A stretch of 64,000 nt of DNA from Rotaria sordida (lineage: Eukaryota > Rotifera > Eurotatoria > Philodinida > Philodinidae), in assembly GCA_905250125.1 (NCBI GenBank), contig CAJNOL010000157.1:124001-188000 (forward strand), written 5' to 3'. This document shows, in pieces, positions 24,395 through 36,922 of this stretch. Under the pieces are notes generated by a model. The model saw only the letters and a list, made by a program, of their open reading frames with translations. It was not told where the DNA came from and made no database searches. The translations under genes were made by a program, and so were the position numbers. Every line of letters starts with the position of its first letter. The first letter of the stretch is position 1.

Positions 24395-25799
24395 TATATA
24401 ATTTTCTTTTCTTTTGTTTTTCATAGCTATTTTTCTGTCAAGTAATCTATTCATTGTTGGAAAAAGATAGACAAGTTTTTTTTTCCTTTTCATGCAACAT
24501 TAATTAACATTGATGTCTATTTGCCTTATCGATGTCACTGGTTTTTTTTTGTGTTGATTTAACCTAAACAATAAATCAACGTTTACAAACATCTGAGATG
24601 TGTCTCTATCTTGCAAGAAAAAAAAACCCGTCGAACAGCATTCACAATTGAAATAAACATTAAATAATACGGAAAATGTTTTATTTAAGTCAATATGCTC
24701 AATAAGAAAAGTAAATGAATAGAAAGACACAAAAAAGTAAAAGTTAATTATATTACTGCTCATATCTCAATGGAAGCGGAATAATATGTGATGTTCTTAA
24801 CTATGTTACTCTCAGACAGGACAAAGTGACTTTTTGTCTTACTTTTGTAAATAAAGGAAAAGCTGATGCACATAAAATGTACTTTAACAAAATAATCGAA
24901 ACAAGTCTACGTGCAAAAAAGACATTGCTTTCAATAAACAATATAAACAACGTCATATATGGTCTCTTCAATTGAGTTCCCTTGATGTCTATTAAAAAAA
25001 ATAATACCTATTAGGTGAAATTATTTGTCGAAAAAATATACCCCATTAATAATGTTCATATCAAAGACAATTATTAAAATGATATATTACGAATGAGTTA
25101 GTGTTGTTAATAATTATTGAAAATAATAATCATCATCAATGCCAATAATATCAAAAAATACATGACATCATGACTAACTTGGTTTTATTCTGAAATAGTA
25201 CAATCATACGCTCATGAGTTTGGTTTTTCTCTCTCTCTCTCTCTATCTGTGTTTAGTTGCATCTTACTCAAGAATGTATCTCTCAATTAGAACGGAAATA
25301 TACCACTTTATGATGTTCATTTTTTATTACCTGCCTACGCATGTTTTTTCTTTTAACTACTTAGTCAGGATGAAGCGGGGGGGGGGGGAAGAGTGAAGGC
25401 AAGCTGACAAAACATGTGTGTATTATGGAATTATTATGTATTCATCAATGCTGCATGATTTTCTAAGAAATTGCAAAGTCAGGTATATGATTAATTTAAA
25501 ATGCGTCATTTATAATAATGTCTTAGAAAAAATGGAAAAATGCCCTATTTTTCTACATCAGTTTCGGCGAAACGGTGACAAAGTACACAAACAAACGCTG
25601 AAGTATCATCATATGTTATTTTTCAATTTGGGAGACAGCTGTGTAATTTAAATTAACCTAGAAACATAAACCTGCTTTTGTATTCGTCTTTTGAATTATT
25701 TTTCGTCTTTGTATTATTTTTTCATTTGAAAATAAATTGCTTTCTTTTATTCAGCTTAAGAATTATCAATATACAAGAAAAGAACCAAAACAAAACACA
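24395..25799. other. intergenic with poly-G tract
   Basis: A run of 14 G at about 25376-25389 and a TCTC repeat near 25230-25246 stand out in AT-rich DNA. No exon is seen. The pyrimidine-rich ttttattcag at 25746-25755 is a candidate acceptor 45 bp before the P450 start. Confidence 0.5.
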
Positions 25800-27560
25800 A
25801 TGTTCACATTTATTTTACTTATATGTATCTTCACATGTTTATTGGTTCTGTATCTAGTTCATATTCGTCGATGCTATTCGTTTTTTACACGGCTCGGTAT
25901 TAATGGACCACAACCAATGTTTTTACTTGGTAATTTACCTGATTTTGTTCGTACAAAACGTATATCAATATGTATTCAAAATTGGACAAATCAATTTGGT
26001 CATATTTATGGTTATTTTGAAGGTCATACACCAATACTTGTAGTATCGAATCCCGATATTTTACATGAAATATTTATAAAATATTTTTCAAAATTTCATT
26101 CACGACGTCAATTTCCATTGGAAGATCGTCGTACAACAAAAGGTGTTCATTTATTTAGTGCTACCGGTGATCAATGGCGACGACAACGTGCTATTATTAA
26201 TCCAACATTTTCAACACTTAAAATGAAACGAATGTTTCCAATAATCGATGATTGTATAACAACATTTTTAATTAAATTAGAAGAATGTATGAAAACATCA
26301 TCTGAAGGTTTTGATATTTATAAATTATATAAACGTCTTACAATGGATCTTATTTGGAGATGTTGTTTTGGTATTAAAACTGATATGCAAAATGATCCAA
26401 ATAATCCATATTTAAAACGATCTCAAGAAGTGTTTGCTAGAGAAAATTGCGCATATTTAGCAACATTATTAGGTATATTAATACCAGAATTACAACCAAT
26501 TTGGTTAACAAGTCATTGTTGGATAAATTATATTAGGGCTAGATTACGCCGTCTATTGCCAATGGGTGAAAAATTAATTGAAGATGATCCAAATGAATGG
26601 ATTAAAGATAATGTTGGTTATTTTATTAAGAAAGCACAAATTCATCAAAATAATAATAATAATAATAATAATGATTATAATACTAACATAACTAAGTCAG
26701 CAGATTTAATTCATATAATGCTTGACGCAACAGAAAAAAGTTCCATCGATAATAAGCAGGTAAAGATTTTATTAGAAATCTCAGAAATTTCTTTTATTCA
26801 AAAAAAAAAGATGATAAATTCTAAAGACAAATCTTTATTCTATTTTCTCATGCTTACATTTGAAAAAAAAAATCTTTCAATATGTTTTTCTTTTCTTCAA
26901 TGATTTTAGCATGATCATACTGAACGAATTTTATCATTAAATGAACTAAAACAAAATATTTATTTATTTATGGTAGCTGGCTATGAAACTACAAGTACAG
27001 CTCTTGCTTATGTTACTCATATATTAGCTACGCATTTGGATGAACAAAAAAAATTACAAAATTACATTGATTCTTTTTTGAATGTTGATAGTATTCTTGA
27101 TTATGATATTATTAATAAAATGGAATATCTTGATTGGTTTATTCGAGAAACTTTACGTATGTATCCAATAACACCAATTATTATTAATCGAGAATGTTCA
27201 GAACAAATTGATTTACCTGGTTTAGGTCGTATTTTACCAGGTACTAAGATTACACTTGATATGTATAGTTTACATTATAATAATGATTTATGGGGACCAG
27301 TGGATACGAAAAAATTTTATCCAGAAAGATTTGCAACTAAACGGCATCCAATGGCATGGGTAGCATTTGGTGTTGGTCCTCGTAATTGTGTAGGCATGCG
27401 ATTTGCTCTTGCTGAAATAAAAATTGTAATAATACGTCTTTTACAAAACTATACAGTATTACCAGCATCAATGGATGATAATAATTTAGATCTAGTTGAA
27501 CTAGTAACAATCTCACCAAAACAAGTATCAATTCGGTTGGAACAACGAACAGATAAATAA
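25800..27560 (+). CDS. cytochrome P450, CYP3-clan-like, 2 exons
   Basis: Exons 25800-26759 and 26910-27560 give 536 residues. The start is the ATG directly before a hydrophobic N-terminal anchor (FTFILLICIFTCLLVLYLV), so the protein should sit on the endoplasmic reticulum facing the cytosol. Landmarks: NGPQPMFLLGN proline-rich hinge; helix C WRRQR; I-helix oxygen-binding AGYETTS (343-349); K-helix ETLR (400-403); FYPERF; and the haem loop FGVGPRNCVGMRF with the thiolate cysteine near residue 480. The haem-loop and hinge style fits the CYP3/CYP5 clan, which oxidises lipophilic endogenous and foreign compounds. An asparagine run (NNNNNNNN) lies in a loop before the single 150 bp intron. All catalytic residues are present, so the enzyme should be active. 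Confidence 0.94.
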
Positions 27561-29582
27561 CGATATTTTCAAAATAAAAATTCCAGTGATAGTTTTTTTT
27601 TCTTAATTAACAAAAGAAAAATTATCATTGTCAATCATATTGACGTTAACTGACATAGTCATACTTAGAAAAGAAAAAAAGAATTTCTCATTATTATATT
27701 AGTTCATTTTATTTGTATTTTTGTTGTAACGTTGTTTTGTTGTAATGAAGATCACAAGATTTAAAACTAATGAAACATAATTAATGTTAAACATATGTTA
27801 CTTATCGTATTGATGTACAAACATAAAATTGTTTTATTCTATTTTAAAAATATCTTTATATTCACTTTTTTGATTAAAAATAAAATTCTATAATTTTATT
27901 TTTTTTTCATATTATGCTATGTCATGTATGCCAAAGATTAATAAATCTCAAGATTTTAAAGAGTCCATACAAAATTTTCTCAACTCCACTTATCAACGTA
28001 CTCAAAATAAGTCTTTATTTTTATATGTAAATGTCCTTGTGACCGTTAATAGATTAATTCAAGCATTTTTTTTGTCTTCCTTTCCAAGACAAAGATCGCA
28101 ATTTGTGCAAGTCGTCTTGTGATAATTCGTCTAGTATGGTCTAATAAAATACACTCATTGAACTTAACATATGATATTAATTGATTTTCTTTTTTTTTTT
28201 ATAGTAGATGAGAATCAAAAAATTTTCTTTTTCAATCTACTAAAATTAGACACATATTTTACAAAAACAAAAAAAGTAGATTTGCTTATCATTATATAAA
28301 ATATAATTATGAAAAGAAGATTTCAATCTATATAATAATTAAATCATCCTTTTATGCTAAAATTTATAAATTATTGAACAAGATATAAGCAGATCAATAG
28401 AAACTGAGGAAAAAAAAAGTCGTAGTGGTAGAAATATTTCTTCTAAGGAAGTTATAAATACAAATTAGTCCTCTATCTTTTGGAAATTACAAAGACACAG
28501 ACGATTGGTTGATGTCATACTCGGAATGATATGTAGGAATAAATTGATTCGATTTATATGATAGTCATAGCTGCGAATATATATTTTTTTAAATATCTTA
28601 ACTTTAGTTGTTAAAGAAAATAATTGTTTTTCTTCATGTCTTTAATTCGTATAATTTTTTCTATATAAACTATTCGTAAATTTTTCCGAATAATCTATAT
28701 AATATTGTTATATTATTTATTGTAAACAATTATCTAATTTATTATTGTAATGATTTCAATAAGAATTAAATGTAATCATTTATGACACATAATTATTCAA
28801 TTAATAAGATTTATATCTTAAGATATTGAATATAATGACTACAAAAAAAAAGGAAGTTTCTTTTAATGATTTTTCAGAATGATTAATGAATATTCTCATG
28901 TGGATCAGTTGATTCGAGATGAAAAATCGTTCAATATATGTTGATCATTTTTTATTCTTAATCTATTCTTTTGATCTATAATCGTGTAAATATACTAATA
29001 TACTGAACAATATTATCCTTTATTCATTGAATGCACTAATTCATTGAAGTAACTTTTCTTCTTTTTATCACAATATATGTTATACATATACATTTATTGC
29101 GTTAAAAAATTTCTTAAGAATGTTATAGTTATTTTCTATAAATATAAATTTATTCTAAGCAACATATATTATCGCGTGCTTGTATTTTGGATTAACTTGT
29201 GCGGAATACAGAAGATGCGACCTAGCGAACGCAAAGAAAGAGAGTGATTCAAAAAGCACTCATCGAATAGCTTAGTTATGCACATGCACATTCGACTTCT
29301 TCGTTTCTTTATTGAGCCATCCTTTTTCTTCTTTTGCTTTCTTCTCTCAATTCTGATCGCTAACATTTGGTATGTCTGTCATTATTTGTTTGTAATGAAT
29401 AATGATCACTAGTATAACTGACCGTCAGGACGAAAGAAAAAAACAATCACTATAATAGTTCGTTTATTTCTATTGGCTTTTTATCGTCATCAGTTTACTC
29501 TTATGAATAAAAGAAAAATAATAATAATTTCATTTATATATATATATATATATATATAGATATATTTTAGACGAAAAACTCA
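27561..29582. other. 2 kb intergenic without recognisable gene
   Basis: Very AT-rich. A (TA)n microsatellite at about 29537-29560 lies just upstream of the HP1 start, followed by a ttttag acceptor-like site 13 bp before the ATG. Confidence 0.5.
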
Positions 29583-30809
29583 ATGTCAATTTCTTCTTCT
29601 TCATCATCATCTTCTTCTACGTCACCACCGGCGAGCACAAGACCAAATGATTATTTTGACTTACCAGAAGAAGCTAGAGCCGACGACCAATATGTAGTCG
29701 AAAAGGTGCTTGGTAAACGACGAAATCGAAATGGAAAATGGGAATATTTACTTAAATGGGCTGGATGTAAGTTTTATTTATCTTTTTTAAATATTTTAAC
29801 AGCGTATTTCCAAAATAACATCTTATATCAATAGAGGTCAATGATTTTGACGTACTCATATATATATATATATATATATATATTTCATTATTGTAGAAAA
29901 AACATAAAGAAAATAACATATTGATATGTATGAAACATCGAGTTATTATTTTGTCATAACATTAAAAGTTCTTATTTTTTTATTGGAGAAGGCAGTTAGA
30001 GAAGTGTAATACTTGTAAAATCTTATCATTTATTAATTAAAATTAATCATATTGATATTTTGAAGTAGTATAGAATTTTAAAAATTGTAGTTCAGTTATT
30101 TAATAAATAATTTTCTTGAGTACATTTTCTCGTCTTTATCTATATTTCTGAATTCATCATTGTAATGATGATGACTAATGTTTAATATGATCAACAAACG
30201 AAAAGATTTTAATCATAAATTTTTTGAATAATTTATATCCTGATAAAAAGAAAAAGAGGATATTTTTCATTTTCTAATTCCAAGGGAATTCTTTTTATTG
30301 TATTTTTTTGTTATCTTTCAGTTGGTAATGACGATAATACATGGGAAGCTGAACATGATATTCATCCTGAGTTAATTGCTGATTTTGAACGACAACACGT
30401 TGAATTAGATCCATCAAATCCAGTTTATTCAACATTAGATGAAGATCCACCAATTAAATCACGTGTATCATCATCAAATCGTTCAGTATCACCACCAGCT
30501 AAGAAGAAAAGAAAAACTTCAAATACTGTTTCTTCAACACCATCAACAACAAAAATAAAGACAACAACAAATGAAACATCCCGAAAAGTTTTTGGTGTAG
30601 AAAAAGGTTGGCGTGTACGAGCAGTTATTGGAGCAGCTAAACAACAAGATTCATCAGTATTATATGCTGTTGATTATGTAGAAGGTTCACCAGTATTACG
30701 TGAATATGTACCATCAAATATTGCTCATATTTATATACCACGTGAATTAATAGAATTTTTTCAAAAAAAAATTGTTTGGAATTCATCAAATGAAAACAAG
30801 AAAACTTAA
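29583..30809 (+). CDS. heterochromatin protein 1 (HP1/CBX family), 2 exons
   Basis: Exons 29583-29766 and 30322-30809 give 223 residues. A Ser-rich N-terminus leads to an acidic patch and a chromodomain (about 36-85: DQYVVEKVLGKR ... YLLKWAG ... NDDNTWEAE). Its aromatic cage residues are Tyr37, Trp59 and Phe62, which would hold methylated H3K9. A basic, Ser/Thr-rich hinge with an AKKKRK nuclear-localisation-type motif follows, then the chromoshadow domain (about 151-214, VFGVEKGWRVRAVIGA ... HIYIPRELIEFFQ) for dimerisation and partner binding. The usual HP1 layout and length support a role in heterochromatin packing. The third cage position is Phe rather than Tyr. The 555 bp intron carries a (TA)n repeat and splits the chromodomain between its W and F cage residues. 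Confidence 0.93.
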
Positions 30810-31039
30810 GTGAGTGTACTGTGATTTGTATATTTATATATATATTGTTTTTCCTTTGTTTTTTTTCATGTATCATATGTTATCTTTCATTATATATATT
30901 TCATGTCTTGAGTTTTTTTCTTTTTTGTCTCTATTGTTCTTTTTTTTTTTGTTAATGGTAAATTAACATATACGTATATATATATATATATATAGATATA
31001 TATAAATAGGTACGATGAACAGCGAACTCTAGAAAATGA

Positions 31040-31170
31040 TTTTTATTGGCGAAAGATTTTTTGACCAATCAGATGAAACGACGAAGTCGAGGTGCACGTG
31101 CTTTCGGGTGCAATATTTATTTAGTACGCACCCGATAGCGAGCAGCTTACTATATATATATATATGTGTA
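31040..31170 (+). promoter_or_regulatory. candidate 4E-BP promoter
   Basis: In the 460 bp between HP1 and 4E-BP, a locally GC-rich block holds two CCAAT boxes in opposite orientation (attggc near 31048 and gaccaatc near 31062). It also holds a perfect GCACGTGC E-box palindrome (31093-31100) and an 8 bp stem tcgggtgc/gcacccga (31104-31111 with 31128-31135) enclosing a TATA-like tatttattta. An acceptor-like ttttag near 31236-31241 lies closer to the ATG. The assignment is inference from motifs and position. Confidence 0.45.
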
Positions 31171-31270
31171 TTATTTTTTATCTTTGCCTAACATATGGTT
31201 TTTATTCAGTCTGATATATTGAAAAAAAAACATAATTTTAGATTAGTTTAAGATTAAAAAAAGGTCAACG

Positions 31271-31929
31271 ATGAGCAGTACTGAAGGTATTCCAATACGC
31301 CGACTTATTGTACATGATCCAAAAGATATGCCCCTTCATTATGGTGAAACACCAGGTGGCAGTATTTTTTCAACAACTCCAGGAGGTAAATTTTTTTTTC
31401 TTCGATTAAAATTTTGTAATGGCAATTGATTATTTAGGCACTCGTATTTATTATGACCGAGCTTTTTTACTATCTCGTCGTGATTCACCTATGACACGTT
31501 CACCACCTCGTTTACCTTATATTCCGGAAGGTAGGTATCTCATTTTTATTTGAAGATAAGGAATATGTTCAAGGATGAAAGTAAATATAAGGCAATGAAT
31601 GAGATTAGATATGTGCAATACGAAAGAAATTAAATATATCGAGACCTTTGAATCGATAATAGTAACTTTTTTTTTGTTCGTATATAGTTACATTGATTCC
31701 CGACCCGGAAAAGCGTGGTAATGTTGTTGAAAATGGTGTTAAAACAGACAAAAAAGAAAGATCAGAATTATCGGGTGATAAGTCGAATTCGTCAACAACT
31801 GCACAGCCACAATCAACACCGGCTAAAAAAGGTAAAATAATAAATTATTTTACTTATACAAAAACAAAAAAATAATTTTTTTTTTGTTTTGTTGTAGAAG
31901 GTGATGATCAATTTTCAATGGACATGTGA
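31271..31929 (+). CDS. eIF4E-binding protein (4E-BP), 4 exons
   Basis: Exons 31271-31385, 31438-31530, 31688-31831 and 31898-31929 give 127 residues. This small disordered protein represses cap-dependent translation by binding eIF4E until mTORC1 phosphorylates it. The repeated ETPGGSIFSTTPGGTRI carries the two priming TP sites. The canonical eIF4E-binding motif YDRAFLL (YxxxxL-phi) follows. The downstream SPMTRSPPRLPYIP matches the remaining proline-directed sites and secondary binding region. The C-terminus FSMDM corresponds to the TOS motif (FEMDI-like) that recruits Raptor. The order and spacing of the motifs are those of the animal family; the tail before the TOS motif is Lys/Ser/Thr-rich and specific to this protein. 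All four regulatory elements are intact, so mTOR control should be conserved. Confidence 0.95.
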
Positions 31930-33610
31930 TCTTCGTTTCTTTTGTTGTATGATAATAAAAAATTATGTATGGAACAACAAAGAGCAGGAATATATAAACT
32001 GATATCATTACCGTTTTGTTTTTTCCTTCTTATATTATATCCGTGTCCTTTGGATACAGAACAGTCCCTTTCTTTTCCGTTTGTTCATCTTCTTTTGTTT
32101 TCTTTTCCTCCGGTGTGTGCTTATTTTGTATTCTATATACGAAGTTGTTTGAATGGGTGTTATTAGATTAGTTCTCTGTTTGTTTGTTCGTTCTTCTGTT
32201 TATTTTTTATTGTTTGTCTCTGTGTTATTCTGTCAACGAACTTGTCATTGTGTGCTTCATATACAAAAGCTCGTCTTGCTCAAAACAGAAAATTGAGAAG
32301 AACATAATCTTCTTTATTGTCATTGTTGTTGGTATGTTACGTTTTGCTAGTCTCTTAAAGCAAACTAACCGTTTTTTTGTTTTGTTCGCTGTTTTTTTTT
32401 TCTGGTGTGACAAAAAAAAATAAATGAAGAGAAAGTTGATTTTGTGTGATAGCCATGCGGCTAACATTTTAGAATTTAGAAATTATTGATTTAAGTTTAA
32501 AAATAATCAATGAAAATTATTAAAGAATACAAAGCTTTAAACAATGAAATAATATTAATTTATGAAGGCAATGAAATATTCATATTTATTTAATTATTAA
32601 TACTAATGATAATTATTGTAATTGTAAGTATACATAGCTATTGACCGTCAAAGTATAATATTCAATAGAATTTGTCAATCATTTATTTTTCTATTTTTGT
32701 GATAAGACTCTTGAATAGAATAAGTAAATACATTAGACATACGCTCTATAGTTTTATCACTATGAAAAATTATTTTGTTCATCGTAAAGGACAAAATTAT
32801 AATAAATATAATTTTCGAATGAGTAAGTTACATATGATTTTGATGATAATATTATTTGACTTGTGCATGAAATAACATGTTGATAGCTTACGAGTTATTA
32901 TTCAAGGTTGCATCTGCATTGTTTTTCTACTTTAGCACATGATGACTATCATACGGATATATTACATAGATTGCAATGCTTTTGTGTAGAACGAAAAAAG
33001 GAACGCAAAATTTTTCGTTGGATTTTGTGAATGATTAAGAAAATAAATAGAATTTGACAATTATTTTATTCATGTCAAAGAGACTATTGAAAATTTAGTA
33101 AAAGGATTAATTTTAAAAGGAAACTTTTATTTATTTAAGATATAAACTGCCCCTTCTCCGCGTGATAGAAGACTCCATTAAAAGGAATTTCAGAAAATCG
33201 ATATGATTTTAAGAATTTGGGAAGATATTTTTAGAGCTTTAAAAGTCTAGAAATAATGCGAACATCAGCCTTTTAAGATTTTCAGGTCAAAACTCTGAAA
33301 ACTAGGCATATTGTGACGTAAATATACTACTCAAAGTTCTAATGTTTTTGAGAAATTAATTAATGAAGGCTTGAATAAGTCATTCAAATCATGAATATCA
33401 AAATAAAATCGACAATAGAATCTAGCAGATGATTATTGCTCAATGTATCTTTTTTTTGGTTTAATAATGTCAATATCTTCACTTTATTCTACCTGAACTG
33501 CTATATAAGAATGAAATCTTTGAACTGGAAGACATTAATTTAGATTTGAATTCCATTTATCTACAGTTTGAATCAAAAATATAAGACGAATGTAGTTTTG
33601 AACTTCTTTA
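31930..33610. other. 4E-BP 3' flank and gene-free stretch
   Basis: The first few hundred bases are T-rich and probably include the 4E-BP 3' UTR. No exon is recognised in the rest. Confidence 0.5.
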
Positions 33611-34182
33611 TTTGATACCAGGTATCTCACTCAAATCGAAATAGTGGTTTGAATAGTCAGTGTATTTCTCTATCAAATGCATTCCATACCAAAATTTCAT
33701 AGATGGACTATGAGAGGAAGGTTTCCGCAAAACTAAACACGGTAGTTTTCAGATCCCGGACGATTGTTAAGAGTACTATCTTAAAGACTACAAAATCTTG
33801 AAAAAAATGAATAGTTGCCAAGTTTCCTACGGTCTTCCTTTAAAAAGTTATAAGCATCATAAAAAATGAATAACAAGCGAAATTTATCATAGCATTACTA
33901 GAAAAAGATATTTTGTTATTTTTTGTGATGCTTATAATTTCTTTTTAAAGAAAGGCCATAGGAAATGTGGCAACTATCCATTTTTTTTTCAAGATTTTGT
34001 AGTCTTTAAGATGGTACTCGTAATAGTCTTCTGCAATCTGAAAACTATTGTGTTTAGTTTTTTAGAAACCTTTCTCTCATACCCCATCTATAAAACTTTG
34101 GTATGGAAAGTATTTGATAGAGAACTACACTGACTATTCAAATCACTATTTAGATTTGAGCTACATGCTTGATATCGTAGAA
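33611..34182. repeat. foldback element with about 265 bp inverted arms
   Basis: The left arm (33611-33876) pairs with the right arm (33912-34182) around a loop of about 35 bp. Matching pairs include ttgaatagtcagtgta with its complement, ctttaaagacta/tagtctttaag and ataagcatca/tgatgcttat. Arm identity is moderate to high. No open frame. This is a MITE-like hairpin, about 700 bp from a dead mariner. Confidence 0.85.
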
Positions 34183-34877
34183 AACAATAAAAACAATTCG
34201 TTGGTCTTTCAGCGAACTAAAAATTTCTTATTATTATACTTTATTTTTATAGTTTTTCTTAATCACTTTTCAAAATTGTAGTTAGTCAATATTTTATAAA
34301 TTTTCACTAAAACCACAATTATGAATAATTTAATTTATTAAAAATTTATTCTTTTTTTGAATTGATGACCATACAGTTAATAGTGAACAGTTAGTTAAAA
34401 TTATGATATTATCAGTCGATATAATAGTAACAAGGTGCAAACGTTGGTGTGTCATTATTTTTCATAAGATGATCGAGGTCTTTACTCTTTAGTATAATAC
34501 GGTTATTAAGATTAGTGTAAATCTTATAAGCTCCTTGATTTTTTTTTGTTAACTTCTGATAATAAACGACATTCTTATGAATAGAAAATGCGTCAGACAA
34601 AATTTGATTAATAATTAAATTACTTAAAATTTTTAAATACATTCAAGTATAATTCTGTAGTTCAACATCAATAATTAGTTTTATTTGAAATAGTTAGAAC
34701 ATATCAAAAATACTGATTTTAGTATTATATTACTCCATGCAAAGAGATCAAAGAAAATTTCTTTTCATATATACTTGTAATATCAACAATGTTTTTTATT
34801 TCTCTAATGTGTCATCATCATTCAGCTGCCATAATCATATGAAAAATATCAATGACAATTTTGCACCCCTATTTTAG

Positions 34878-35730
34878 ATGCACAAGGAAAATTTTCGTTT
34901 TTACATTAAACTGCATACTGCACTTCATATCGAACCAAAGTTATTCATAACAAATTATATTCTGCTTTCGGCAACCAAACTCCATCTTACAGTACAGTCA
35001 TAAAAAATGGTCAAGATAGTTTCGTGAAGGTTGAGAACAGATTGAAGATGAACCATGACCTGTGTGATGTGTACTCGAAACAACGTCAGAAAATCTTGCC
35101 GAAGTTCGTGTTCTCATCGATGATGATCCTCATCTTATATTTAATGAAATACAAGTGAAAATTTATCTTAGTCACAACATCATCGAGCGAATCACTTCTG
35201 ACTACTTAAAGCTAAAAAGATTACTGCTCGTTAGATACCCAGCCGACTGACTGATGCTCAACGAGCTGAACAAGTTTGCATATGTGATGTAATGACGGAT
35301 GATGAGTTGTGGTTTTATCATAAATAAATTAGTAGAAATGCATCAAATGCTACCCAAATAGCCAACGAAGAGACTCCATCAACTGTGATTGGACAAAGCA
35401 GCTTCGCTCCAAAAACATTGTTTTCTATATTTTTTAAGACAACTGACCCTGTTTTATACCATCGCGTCGAACAAGGACGATCTGTCAATTATTACTATTA
35501 CATCCATAATTACTTACAACTTGTCAACAAAATCAAAAGGCAAAGACCGTCGTCTGGTACACATGCCATCAAACATCACCTTGATAATGACAGGCCACAT
35601 ATTCATGAAGATGTGTTTATCTATCTCAAATCGGAAGACATCTAAATTATACAACACTTACCTAATTCGTCGAACTTGGTACCATGCAATTTCTCGCTAT
35701 TCGACTTGATCAAACAAAATCTGACTGATT
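34878..35730 (+). pseudogene. degenerate mariner (Tc1/mariner, D,D34D) transposase
   Basis: Starting at the ATG at 34878, all parts of a mariner transposase can be followed in order, but through frameshifts and stop codons. They are an N-terminal helix-turn-helix (ENFRFYIKL...), a linker with LKKITAR, the first catalytic region TDDELWFYH near 35300, the second near 35580 (LDNDRPHIH), and the third region LVPCNFSLF near 35680. In that last region the third catalytic aspartate is Asn. A stop at 35643-35645 separates the last two regions, and at least one more lies before the LTDAQRAE segment. The element is dead. Its terminal repeats were not identified. Confidence 0.85.
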
Positions 35731-36922
35731 AAAATGATGATTATAAAAAAAAAACTTTTGATAAATGTATTGAACAAATGAAATTGTGTGTAAATAATCA
35801 AGGCCATTACTTCGAACATTTGATGAAATAAACATTAGTTTACCTTTTTCTCGAAATTTTTTTTTCTTTAAATAGTCAGTACTTTTGATATATACTAAGT
35901 ATACACACCCCTGGACAAAAGTCTTCCATGTAAGTTCTCTTTTATAGAACCTCTTGAATCTCAAGTGAATGTTGATTACAAGAATGATTTAAATACTGTA
36001 TTCTAATGTAGTGTATGATTAATTACAATCTGCTTCAATGAAGAACGTACATCATTCAATACAGTCGGTTAACACTACAAATCACTTGGCCGATAAAATA
36101 CTATGGCTAAGTTATCTCTTTTTGTAGTATTTTCTGAATGTTTTTCTAGTTTTACTTTATCTGTATTTGTATAATCGAATATATTGCATTCTTACAAGAG
36201 CTTCGAATCAGCGACGAAGAGAGTATAATGATCCATACTAGTAAAACAGTAAGCAGATAACAAAAAAAAAAGACAACCTTGCCATGAAATATTCTGTCAA
36301 CCAACGCATTTGTAGTATTGCTCAGTTCTAATGAAAGATGTATATCCTTTATTGAAGCAATTTATCATCAACCATACATTACACTACAATAAAGTACTTA
36401 AGCCATGCTTATTACTAAAATTCACTTGAGATCAAAGAGATTCTATACAAAAAATGATGAGGAAAGGAAAAGACTTTTGTCCAGCAGTGTATAACAAACA
36501 GAACGATCGTATAGATACAAAAAGTATTCATTTCGATTGAATATATCCATGAATACAATAATTCATAATGCAGTTGTCCAAACATGAAAAATAAATCTAA
36601 TATAATACTATGCATATTTTAGAAAACTTATAAATTTCATTCAAAATTATTTCAATTGACTAAATTAACTCTTTTCACATTTGGAAAGTTTCTATTCAAT
36701 TTCAGTATATGTATGTACGAAATTTATTTTTCAATGAAAGGCACATTAAAAAACATCACTGCAAAAAAAAAGCATATTTCATAAAAATTTTATTACACAT
36801 AAGACTATGTCAGTCTTTCAATTTACGTTTTTCTTTGTTTCTTACCAGACACGTAATTTTATCACGGATTAGTAATAAAGATTAAATGTAAATACTATAT
36901 ATTATAAAAAAAAATGAATGTT
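35731..36922. other. gene-free stretch downstream of mariner remnant
   Basis: No exon is recognised. It may include the outer part of the mariner copy on its left. Confidence 0.5.

Noticed and set aside
29537..31167. Several (TA)n tracts around HP1
   Set aside because: Simple microsatellites, common across the window; not treated as promoters or CRISPR-like arrays.
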